Source of the DNA: Mollicutes bacterium | Lineage (GTDB): Bacteria > Bacillota_I > Bacilli_A > Izemoplasmatales > Izemoplasmataceae | Assembly (NCBI GenBank): GCA_003551455.1 | Contig: PUMR01000034.1 | Coordinates: forward strand, 1 to 13,558 | Direction of reading: 5' to 3' | DNA length: 13,558 bases | In this document: positions 1 to 5,437 of the stretch, one piece after another | Layout of the letters: each line of letters opens with the position of its first letter | How positions within the stretch are numbered: position 1 is the first letter of the stretch | The notes under the pieces: generated by a model | Databases searched by the model: none | What the model was told of the DNA's origin: nothing | Seen by the model: only the letters and a program-made list of their open reading frames with translations | Program-made: the position numbers and the translations under genes

Positions 1-111
1 CGTGCGGCTCTTGATCTCTTTGGCGATCTCGTAGCCGTAACGGTCCTTTTCGGTGACGAGTTTCAGGACCAGACTGTCCAGATGCCCGCGCAGGACATCG
101 GAGCTTATCAT
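1..111 (-). CDS. PadR-family transcriptional regulator (N-terminal part, cut by window edge)
   Basis: Only the first 37 codons are in the window. They read MISSDVLRGHLDSLVLKL followed by a segment containing YGYEIAKEI. This is the characteristic start of PadR winged-helix regulators, in which the first helix leads into the 'GYEI' helix. The start is placed at the ATG at 111 because GGGGTGAG lies about 8-10 bases upstream. An in-frame GTG at 123 is an alternative. The gene begins 25 bases after the stop of the FabT-like gene and reads the same way, so the two regulators are probably co-transcribed. PadR proteins usually control a neighbouring transporter or membrane gene. That partner would lie left of the window, so the target is unknown. 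Confidence 0.8.
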   Translation of the reverse strand, partial: MISSDVLRGHLDSLVLKLVTEKDRYGYEIAKEIKSRT

Positions 112-136
112 CAAAGGGCTCACCCCGCGGTGGGAT

Positions 137-577
137 TCAATATTTTTCCTTGAAGTAGGCGGAGAGTTTCTCCAGCGACTCGATCAAGAGCCGGTTCTCT
201 TCGAGTTTGAGATCCTCCAGGGCCGCATCGATCATCTCTTCGTGAAAATCGTCGTGGATTCTCAGCACGTCTTCCGCCTTGTCGGTGAGTCGGACGAAGA
301 CCTTGCGCCTGTCTTCGGGGTTCGAAAAGCGCTCACAATAGCCCTTCTTCACCAACCGGTTGATCGAGGAGGTCAAGGTGCCGACCGTGACGCGGAGGCG
401 TCTGGCGATGTTGGACATCGTCGCCTCCTCGCTCTTTTGTACCGCTTCGAGCACATGCACCTCGTTCATGGACAGTTCGACGCCTCTTCTTCTGAGATGT
501 TCCTGCTCGATAGAGAGGATGTGGTTGAACACTTCAACGAGCAATTCGTTGATGACCTGTTTCGCTGTGGACGTCAT
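137..577 (-). CDS. fabT: MarR-family regulator, FabT-like (repressor of fatty acid genes)
   Basis: This 146-residue MarR-family winged-helix protein has the usual length for the family. An N-terminal dimerisation helix (about residues 5-30, VFNHILSIEQEHLR) precedes the helix-turn-helix (about 52-80, recognition helix around VTVGTLTSSINRLVKKGY). The wing with the conserved DRR is at 89-91. From memory, the N-terminal helix, the VT-GT-T-S-N-L-KGY recognition helix and the R-H-FH-M helix after the wing match streptococcal FabT unusually well. FabT represses fab genes with acyl-ACP as corepressor. Support comes from a FabT-type operator in the promoter of the adjacent degV gene. The ATG at 577 has GGGAGG upstream, and the stop is TGA. 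The gene has its own TATAAT promoter, with no matching operator seen there. MarR family membership is near certain; the FabT identity is a strong inference. Confidence 0.85.
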   Translation of the reverse strand: MTSTAKQVINELLVEVFNHILSIEQEHLRRRGVELSMNEVHVLEAVQKSEEATMSNIARRLRVTVGTLTSSINRLVKKGYCERFSNPEDRRKVFVRLTDKAEDVLRIHDDFHEEMIDAALEDLKLEENRLLIESLEKLSAYFKEKY

Positions 578-607
578 CTTGTTTCCTCCCTCTTCCTACA
601 TCATACC

Positions 608-613
608 ATTATA
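608..613 (-). promoter_or_regulatory. -10 element of the FabT-like regulator gene
   Basis: On the minus strand this reads TATAAT, a perfect -10, about 30 bases before the ATG at 577. No good -35 is present at 16-18 bases (ATGAAA/TGAAAT at best). The element sits just after the degV stop codon, and no hairpin terminator separates the two. Read-through from degV is therefore also possible. Confidence 0.5.
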
Positions 614-632
614 ACGGATGTGCGGCGGAATT

Positions 633-1490
633 TCATTTCTTTTTGACAATCCAACCGACGGCGATGGTGCCCGGACCGGCATGCGCCCCGACGACGGGGG
701 TCAAGGGATAGTCTTTCACCTCTTTGAGCTCCGGTCGGCGTTCCAGGAGTCCCTGACGCACTTCTTCCAAGACGTCATGGGCGTTCGCGTGGGCGATGAA
801 CACCTCGAGGTGCTTCTCTTTCCGCTCGGCGGCGAATTTGTCCAGCATGCGCTGCATGGCCTTTTTCCGCGTGCGGATCTTTTCGACGGGCTCGATGCGT
901 CCATCCCGCGTCAGATGCAACATCGGCTTGATCTTCAAGAGCGATCCCACGAATCCTTGCGCCCCGGAGAGACGGCCGTTCTTGACGAGATACTTCAAAG
1001 TGTCCACGGAGACATAGATACCGTGATGCTCGCGGAGCCATACCAGCTCGTCGATGATCTCGGTGACCTTCTTGCCTTCTTTCGCCATCTTGGCGGCCCG
1101 CAGGGTCATATAGGCCTGCGGATAGGCGACGGAAAGCGAGTCGAAGACGTGGACGTTCACGCCGGAGATCATGGTCGAGGCGATTTTCGCCCCTTCATAG
1201 GTGCCCGAGAGTCCGCTCGAGATGGTGATGAAGATGATGTCGGTGAAGCCTTCCTCCTTCATCTTCTCGTAGTGTTCGAGGATGACGCCCGTGGCCGCCT
1301 GGGCCGTGGTCGGATGGAGTTCCGGCTTCTCGTTCAACATGTTGTAGAAGTCTTCGGCCTTGATGTCGACGAAATCCTCATACTCCTCGTCGCCGAAGAT
1401 CAGGGTGGAGCGGATGACGCGGATGTCGTAGTCATGGTCGAGATAGTCGATGCCCGAGTTTCCACAGGCGATGATGCCGATCTTGCTCAT
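633..1490 (-). CDS. DegV family fatty-acid-binding protein (FakB-like)
   Basis: This 285-residue protein has the full DegV/FakB length. FakB proteins bind a fatty acid and present it to the kinase FakA, which makes acyl-phosphate for phospholipid synthesis. Family landmarks are the HPTTAQ segment (about 59-64, a Thr contacting the carboxylate), ITISSGLSGTY (89-98), FDSLSVAYPQ (116-125), LKYLVKNGRLSG (165-176) and VGAHAGPGTIAVGW (267-280, with the conserved His). The start is the ATG at 1490, preceded by GGGAGG at 5 bases. A further upstream in-frame start at 1520 would lie inside the operator and -10 region and is rejected. No fakA is present in the window. The FabT-type box in its promoter links it to fatty acid control. 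The ligand preference cannot be read from the sequence. Confidence 0.9.
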   Translation of the reverse strand: MSKIGIIACGNSGIDYLDHDYDIRVIRSTLIFGDEEYEDFVDIKAEDFYNMLNEKPELHPTTAQAATGVILEHYEKMKEEGFTDIIFITISSGLSGTYEGAKIASTMISGVNVHVFDSLSVAYPQAYMTLRAAKMAKEGKKVTEIIDELVWLREHHGIYVSVDTLKYLVKNGRLSGAQGFVGSLLKIKPMLHLTRDGRIEPVEKIRTRKKAMQRMLDKFAAERKEKHLEVFIAHANAHDVLEEVRQGLLERRPELKEVKDYPLTPVVGAHAGPGTIAVGWIVKKK

Positions 1491-1508
1491 AGTGGCCTCC
1501 CAATTTGT

Positions 1509-1521
1509 TTTGATAATCAAA
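1509..1521 (-). promoter_or_regulatory. FabT-type operator in the degV promoter
   Basis: This is a perfect inverted repeat with 6-base arms around one central base: TTTGATTATCAAA on the minus strand. It matches the core of the FabT operator described in Streptococcus pneumoniae. It touches the -10 element (1521-1526) and covers the expected transcription start, so a bound repressor would block initiation. The FabT-like gene is the next gene downstream. The sequence is certain; that this regulator binds it is inferred. Confidence 0.75.
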
Positions 1522-1549
1522 GTTTATCAAGAAAACGGCGTCGTGTCAA
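1521..1549 (-). promoter_or_regulatory. Promoter of degV
   Basis: Minus strand: a perfect -35 TTGACA (1544-1549), a 17-base spacer, then TAAACT (1521-1526, 4 of 6 matches to TATAAT). The ATG at 1490 follows after a leader containing the palindrome and the GGGAGG ribosome binding site. The intergenic gap before it (1491-1564) holds no terminator hairpin, so the upstream six-gene operon may run into degV. Confidence 0.75.
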
Positions 1550-1564
1550 TGAATTCGGGCGAAA

Positions 1565-1885
1565 TCAGGGGGTTTTTGACGATTCTTCCGTCATTTCCTC
1601 TTTTTGTTGTTTCCCGCAGTAGGGACACGTGTCGTCTTCGGGATAGAGCGGAGCCTCACAGTGCGTGCACGGCTTCATGCTTTCTTTCCTCTTCTTCTCT
1701 TCCTTTTGGATGCGGAGGATGCCGCCGGTAATCTCGGCGGCAAAGAACAAAGCCGAAAAGAGGATGATCCCGACCAGCAGGAACACCACGTTCAGACTCT
1801 CCGTGAAAAAGGAGAGGACGAGGAAGAGGACACCCGTGACGACCGCCAGCAGGAAGAGATAGGTCGAGAGCCGCGTCTTGAACAT
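1565..1885 (-). CDS. Two-helix membrane protein with C-terminal zinc ribbon
   Basis: This is a 106-residue protein. Two hydrophobic segments (about 9-27 and 31-50) are joined by a very short loop, then a strongly basic stretch (KEEKKRKE, about 61-68). A zinc-ribbon follows, with C73-x2-C76 and C87-x2-C90 (CTHC and CPYC), and a charged tail. The ribbon is probably cytoplasmic. The ATG at 1885 overlaps the Smr stop codon in TGATG, with GGAGC upstream, so translation is probably coupled. A TTG one codon earlier is possible. It is the last gene of the six-gene operon. I do not recognise a named family; a small membrane adaptor or zinc-binding sensor is possible but unproven. Confidence 0.75.
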   Translation of the reverse strand: MFKTRLSTYLFLLAVVTGVLFLVLSFFTESLNVVFLLVGIILFSALFFAAEITGGILRIQKEEKKRKESMKPCTHCEAPLYPEDDTCPYCGKQQKEEMTEESSKTP

Positions 1886-2118
1886 CAATAGAGCTCCAGA
1901 ATGGTCTCGCCTTTGTTCATGGTGTAGCGACGGCGCTTGATGCGGCGGCTGCGGATGGCGTTGGGGTCGGCGACCATCTCGCGCAGGCTTTCGCCACCGC
2001 GGTATCCGTGGACGACACGGATGGCGGTGACCTCCTCGGAGGCGTCCCGGATCACTTGTTCGATGTGTTTTTGGGCTTCAACGACACTCATGCCGTGGAT
2101 GTCGGCGACGATTTCCAA
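1885..2118 (-). CDS. Small stand-alone Smr domain protein
   Basis: About 77 residues, made almost entirely of an Smr (small MutS-related) domain. It carries the N-terminal DIHGMSVVEA motif (canonical D-L-H-G-x4-E-A) and VVHGYRGGESLREMV (canonical HGxGxG-LR). The tail is basic (SRRIKRRR). Smr domains bind or cut nucleic acid, in MutS2 and in ribosome-collision nucleases. The second motif has Y-R-G-G where K-G-x-G is usual. The start is uncertain. A TTG at 2118 has AGGAG 7 bases upstream and is preferred. An in-frame ATG at 2136 would give 83 residues and overlap the upstream gene by 14 bases, but lacks a good ribosome binding site. The stop overlaps the next start by one base. Confidence 0.8.
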   Translation of the reverse strand: MEIVADIHGMSVVEAQKHIEQVIRDASEEVTAIRVVHGYRGGESLREMVADPNAIRSRRIKRRRYTMNKGETILELY

Positions 2119-2122
2119 AGAA

Positions 2123-3187
2123 TCACTCCTCGTCATTCCGGAAAGGACTCGGTTTTACAGGTTTCGGGATACGACCGTGCTTGTCCAGGTGTTCTTTGAC
2201 GAGACCATCGAGGGTCTCTCTTCCCTCCTCCAAACGGGCGGTATCCACCCCGTAAGCGAAGGGGCAGCTCTTCAAGCAGATGCCGCAATCGGTGCCGTAA
2301 GCGATGAACATCCGGAAGCAGCGGTGTTCGTCGAAGACCGGACGGCCTCGCGAAAAGGGCTTGATGGCACCGGTGGGACAATTCATGAGACAAAGCGCGC
2401 AGCGCTTGCAGAATTCCTTGATGTCGACCGCCCGTTTCTTCCGCTCTTCGAGGGGGGCGTCGGTGAACACGGTACCGAGACGGATCGAGGGGCCCTGTTC
2501 GGGATGGACGAGGACATGCATCATCCCCCTTTGGCCGAGATGCGCCTTTTCCGCCAAGGGGACCAGCGGGGCGACGTAGTGGTGTTCCCCCGTGAAGAGG
2601 GCGCGATAGCCTCTCTTTTTCAGATACCGGACGATCCGCGCGCCGGTCTCCGCCACGCGGTAGTAAGCCTCTTTGGCCGCATAGAGGGCTTCGAACCGCG
2701 GCGCGTGCGCGAGCAGGTCGGTATCCATCCTGACAGTGAAAACGAGCACCCGCGGGAAGTCGGCGCGGATGGGCTCCCCGTGGCCGTAGCCGGGCCGGAT
2801 GGCGGACACCCCGCCGTGATGGGTGTAGGTGTCCCCGTCTTCGAGCACGAGGGAGGCGACGTCGCTCGCCCCGCTCTTTTTCGCCACGGCGAAGATTTCC
2901 TCCGTCGTCACGTTTGCTCGCGTATCTTCGGGGTGGATCCGCATCGTTTCTTCATGCAGCCGCAAAGCCTTTTCATCGAAGTCCTCGATGCGAGGCAGGT
3001 GTTTTTGCTTGAAGCTCTCGCTCTCTTTGAGGTTCTGCACGAAGTCCGGTTCGCGGAGGGGATCGTCCTTCTTCCGCAGGGACTCTTTGTCGCGATAGTA
3101 CTGACGGTAGCGGTCACTCCCCTTCTCGAGACGGATGCGGGCGAAGAGGGTGTCGCGTTCGTCAAAGCTTTTCGAGGTCGAGCGCAC
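2123..3187 (-). CDS. Reductive-dehalogenase-like corrinoid/4Fe-4S protein, short cytosolic type
   Basis: This 354-residue protein ends like RdhA reductive dehalogenases. HLGQRGMMHVLVHPEQGPS and RLGTVFTD (about 217-243) match the family's G-R-G-L-I-P-GP-R-L-V-TD block. Two 4Fe-4S motifs follow: C260-x2-C263-x2-C266-x3-C270-P and C290-x10-C301-x2-C304-x3-C308-P. The segment containing AYYRV (about 174-178) aligns with the region that holds the catalytic Tyr in known enzymes (inference). Known RdhA are longer (roughly 450 residues or more), carry a Tat signal and pair with RdhB; this one has neither. QueG shares the fold, but the second cluster here follows the first too closely and the HEAT-like tail is absent. 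The GTG start at 3187 has AGGGG about 9 bases upstream and overlaps the dehydrogenase gene by 26 bases. Substrate unknown; a reductase of a non-halogenated metabolite is equally possible. Confidence 0.75.
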   Translation of the reverse strand: MRSTSKSFDERDTLFARIRLEKGSDRYRQYYRDKESLRKKDDPLREPDFVQNLKESESFKQKHLPRIEDFDEKALRLHEETMRIHPEDTRANVTTEEIFAVAKKSGASDVASLVLEDGDTYTHHGGVSAIRPGYGHGEPIRADFPRVLVFTVRMDTDLLAHAPRFEALYAAKEAYYRVAETGARIVRYLKKRGYRALFTGEHHYVAPLVPLAEKAHLGQRGMMHVLVHPEQGPSIRLGTVFTDAPLEERKKRAVDIKEFCKRCALCLMNCPTGAIKPFSRGRPVFDEHRCFRMFIAYGTDCGICLKSCPFAYGVDTARLEEGRETLDGLVKEHLDKHGRIPKPVKPSPFRNDEE

Positions 3188-4073
3188 CGGAATAATCCCC
3201 TTTCGCGACCATTTTCACCAAGGTCAAGACATGCAAGCGCATCTTCTTGCGGCTCTCTTCGCTCATGCCGCCGACGTGGGGGCTCATGACGACACGGTCG
3301 AATTGCTCCAAAGGATATTGGGAAGGGGGTCCGTCCTCACCCTTTTTGGGATAGTGGAACCAGACATCGCTGGCGAAACCCGCAAGCGTACCGTCCCGCA
3401 AGGATTCATAGAGGGCCTCTTCATCGATGATGGGGCCCCTGCCGATGTTGACGAGCCATTTGCCCGCCATGCGGCCGAGGATGTCCTTGTCGAAGGCCCC
3501 CCGGGTGGATGCGTTCAAGGGGGCGCTTATGACGACGATATCGCTGGCGGCGACCAGCGCGGCGAGGTCGGTGACAGTCGCCGCGTCGCCATAGTCCTTG
3601 CCGCGGTCGATCACGAAGACCTCCACGCCGAAAGGGCGGACGAGGTCGTGGAAGGCCCGGCCGATCCGGCCGTAGCCGAAAAGGCCGACCCGTTTCCCAT
3701 AGAGGGAGTTCCACCGCGTGCCGGTGAGGAAACTCCGTTTCGACCAGTTCCCCCGGGTGAGCTTGTTATGGTAGGAGACGATCCTTCCCAGAAGCGACAG
3801 CGTGAGCTGCAGAGCACGCTCCGCCACATAAGGCGAATGGACGGTGGTGTTGAAGAGCTTGAGTCCCTTCTTCTTCATGAGGTCGACGTCGATCCCTGTG
3901 TGCGAGGTGAAGGGGATGATCACCCCGCGGAGATCCTCGTGGTAGTCCGCTTCCGTGAACGTCCCCTGGATGAGCCACTGGGCGTCTTCAGGTCCTTCAG
4001 CGAGTTCGACGCCCCGGGGGAGGTTCTCTCGGAGGAACTCGCGGTACTCTTCGTAAGGCGAATGGACTTTCAT
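3162..4073 (-). CDS. D-isomer-specific 2-hydroxyacid dehydrogenase, NAD-dependent
   Basis: This 303-residue protein has the D-2-hydroxyacid dehydrogenase architecture. The catalytic-domain N terminus includes FTSHTGIDVDL (about 55-65). A Rossmann domain follows with G133-Y-G135-R-I-G138 and an acidic D156 at the end of the second strand, which favours NAD over NADP. Catalytic residues visible are R212 (NIGRGPIID) and H266 (SPHVGG). The usual Glu of the DVFExEP motif is absent: the sequence is DVWFHYP, with Y241 at the aligned position. Formate dehydrogenases also lack that Glu (Gln there), so a different substrate or reaction is possible. The ATG at 4073 has AGGAG at 7 bases and an ATGA overlap with the methyltransferase stop. 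The enzyme converts a 2-keto acid to a D-2-hydroxy acid or the reverse; the substrate cannot be named. Confidence 0.88.
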   Translation of the reverse strand: MKVHSPYEEYREFLRENLPRGVELAEGPEDAQWLIQGTFTEADYHEDLRGVIIPFTSHTGIDVDLMKKKGLKLFNTTVHSPYVAERALQLTLSLLGRIVSYHNKLTRGNWSKRSFLTGTRWNSLYGKRVGLFGYGRIGRAFHDLVRPFGVEVFVIDRGKDYGDAATVTDLAALVAASDIVVISAPLNASTRGAFDKDILGRMAGKWLVNIGRGPIIDEEALYESLRDGTLAGFASDVWFHYPKKGEDGPPSQYPLEQFDRVVMSPHVGGMSEESRKKMRLHVLTLVKMVAKGDYSGALDLEKL

Positions 4074-4738
4074 GGCCTGACTCCTTTCTGCATCACGACG
4101 ATGGCTTCACGATCGGTGTGGCGGATGCAAAGCCCCGCCTTTTCCGCCAACACGCCGAAGGCGGCGGAAGTGAAGAAGCCGATATGCGAGACATCCCGCC
4201 GGTACCACCATGCGAGGAAATCCTCGTCCGCGGGAGGACGCAACTTCGTCATGACGGCGAGGATACCGCCCGGCTCCAGGAGGGAGGCGAGCCGCTCGGT
4301 CTCCGCCAAGGGGGAGCGGAGATGCTCGAAGACCTCGGTGGCGGTGACCACCCCGTAGGTGTCTTGAAAGACGGTCTTGTCGGGATGATAGAAGGGGTCG
4401 TAGCGACGAACCGAAAAGCCCCTCCGGAGGAGGAGCTCATAGAGGACCGGGCCGGGACCGCAACCGAAATCCAGGGCTTTTCCCGTGGTTCGGTAGGGTC
4501 GGACCGCCCGGTCGAGAAAATCCTCCAGCATGCGGACATACCCTTCGTTCTCCATGGTGTTGTGGTGGGTGTCATAGACCGCCTTTTCAGCCTCTCTTCC
4601 GGGGTGGAAACGCGGTTGCTTGCGGGTGAACCCGCATACGGTGCAGACATCGTGGACGATGCGCAACTTGTCGTCGGGGAGCGGGCGCGTCTCGCCCGCG
4701 CAGATGATGCACTCAGCGGAAGGTCTTCTTGAACTCAT
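4070..4738 (-). CDS. Class I SAM-dependent methyltransferase with N-terminal zinc ribbon
   Basis: The protein has 222 residues. An N-terminal zinc-ribbon has C10-x2-C13 and C32-x2-C35 (CIIC, CTVC). A linker contains YDTHHNT, a segment of the type seen before this kind of methyltransferase domain. The SAM fold shows motif I DFGCGPG (90-96), an acidic residue in RRYDP (111-115) at the end of the second strand, EVFEHL (135-140) and the LLEPGGIL block (153-160). This is the Methyltransf_11/23 type, often acting on sugars or small molecules; the substrate is unknown. The ATG at 4738 lies inside the end of the LURP-one gene (26-base overlap) and has no strong ribosome binding site, so it probably relies on translational coupling. 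Confidence 0.85.
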   Translation of the reverse strand: MSSRRPSAECIICAGETRPLPDDKLRIVHDVCTVCGFTRKQPRFHPGREAEKAVYDTHHNTMENEGYVRMLEDFLDRAVRPYRTTGKALDFGCGPGPVLYELLLRRGFSVRRYDPFYHPDKTVFQDTYGVVTATEVFEHLRSPLAETERLASLLEPGGILAVMTKLRPPADEDFLAWWYRRDVSHIGFFTSAAFGVLAEKAGLCIRHTDREAIVVMQKGVRP

Positions 4739-5207
4739 GGATGAACTGGTCCAATCCCACCATCAGAAAGAGGTGGAGTTTTTCTTCTTCTTCGGCGCGG
4801 ACATCGATCTCGAACGCATCACCGAAGGGGAACACCTGCTTGGTGATTTTCGCCAACAGACGGTCGTCCTTTTTCAAGGCGAAGTCGTGTTGATAGAAAG
4901 AGCCTTCGAGCTGCACCGGCTCATCACCCAAAAACACGGTGAATTTGGGGCGGAAGAAACCATAAGTCCTCTTGATGCGGGCGATTCTTTGACCGTTGCC
5001 GGCAAAGACCTCGTAATTCCGGATGAAACCGAGGGTGAAACGTTTCTTCATCTCGAAGACGATGTTGTCGTCGTTGTCTCTCATCTGGAGCCTCTTCAGA
5101 CGCAGGAAGAAACGCCCTTCCATTGTATAGAGGGGGTTTTGGTTGAAGTCGCGGATGACAAAATCCTTCTTCTTCGCAAAATGCGAAGGATTGATATAGT
5201 ATTTCAA
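4713..5207 (-). CDS. LURP-one-related (tubby-like) family protein
   Basis: A 164-residue protein of the LURP-one-related family, to which B. subtilis YxjI belongs. The family forms a tubby-like beta barrel. The sequence shows alternating beta strands typical of it: YYINPSHFAKKKDFVIRD, then NPLYTMEGRFF, LRDx-type turns, RFTLGFIRNYEVF, RIARIKRTYGFFRPKFTVF and EIDVRAEEEEKLHLFLMVGLD. Its biochemical role is not established; membrane or lipid binding has been suggested for the fold. The start is a TTG at 5207 with GAGGAGG exactly 7 bases upstream. It is the first gene of the six-gene operon, directly downstream of a TATAAT promoter. No signal peptide was seen; the protein should be cytosolic. Confidence 0.85.
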   Translation of the reverse strand: MKYYINPSHFAKKKDFVIRDFNQNPLYTMEGRFFLRLKRLQMRDNDDNIVFEMKKRFTLGFIRNYEVFAGNGQRIARIKRTYGFFRPKFTVFLGDEPVQLEGSFYQHDFALKKDDRLLAKITKQVFPFGDAFEIDVRAEEEEKLHLFLMVGLDQFIHEFKKTFR

Positions 5208-5247
5208 AGCGGGGCCTCCTCAAGAATCGTTCCCCTTCCTTATCCGT

Positions 5248-5276
5248 ATTATACGACAAAGACCCGCATTAATAAA
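5248..5276 (-). promoter_or_regulatory. Promoter of the six-gene LURP-one operon
   Basis: Minus strand: perfect -10 TATAAT (5248-5253), 17-base spacer, weak -35 TTTATT (5271-5276). Around the -10 is the inverted repeat CGTAT-T-ATACG (5246-5256), which could be an operator or chance. The leader to the TTG at 5207 is about 35 bases and ends with GAGGAGG. Confidence 0.6.
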
Positions 5277-5306
5277 GCGGAGGGTGTACATTTCGGGTTT
5301 CTCTCC

Positions 5307-5324
5307 GCCGGCGTGTCGGCCGGC
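5307..5324. repeat. GC-rich inverted repeat in the divergent intergenic region
   Basis: GCCGGC occurs twice (5307-5312 and 5319-5324), separated by GTGTCG, and can form a 6-base-pair stem with a 6-base loop on either strand. It has no U-run, so it is not a standard intrinsic terminator. It sits between the two divergent promoters, about 20 bases before the photolyase -35. Chance in GC-rich DNA is a real alternative. Confidence 0.35.
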
Positions 5325-5342
5325 CCATTCCGGGAAAGGGGG

Positions 5343-5373
5343 TTTGCATCAAGCCGGGTCGTTGGCGTATAAT
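5343..5373 (+). promoter_or_regulatory. Promoter of the photolyase gene
   Basis: A perfect -10 TATAAT lies at 5368-5373, with TTTGCA (5343-5348, 4 of 6) as possible -35 at a long 19-base spacing. The -10 overlaps an in-frame upstream ATG at 5372, which shows that this ATG is not the real start. Confidence 0.6.
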
Positions 5374-5437
5374 GGGCTTGAAAGCGTTCCTTGACGAAGC
5401 TCCCCCTCCCGCCACGTCGCACAAAGGAGTATACCGG

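Noticed and set aside
1491..1520. 10-residue extension of DegV
   Set aside because: The start would lie in the FabT-type palindrome. GGGAGG precedes the ATG at 1490, which gives the normal DegV N terminus.
1491..1564. Terminator between the six-gene operon and degV
   Set aside because: No stem followed by a T-run exists on the minus strand; only the degV promoter and palindrome are present.
2123..3187. Naming this gene queG (epoxyqueuosine reductase)
   Set aside because: The first Fe-S motif is shared, but the spacing to the second cluster, the C-x10-C-x2-C-x3-C-P form and the missing C-terminal HEAT-like part fit RdhA better.
5173..5189. Hairpin CTTCGCA-AAA-TGCGAAG near the start of the LURP-one gene
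   Set aside because: It is within coding sequence for ordinary residues (PSHFAKKK) with no U-run. A translational effect is possible, but nothing supports it.
5372..5437. Upstream ATG giving a 479-residue photolyase
   Set aside because: The ATG is part of the -10 TATAAT and has no ribosome binding site. The ATG at 5438 has AAAGGAG and matches the family's N terminus.
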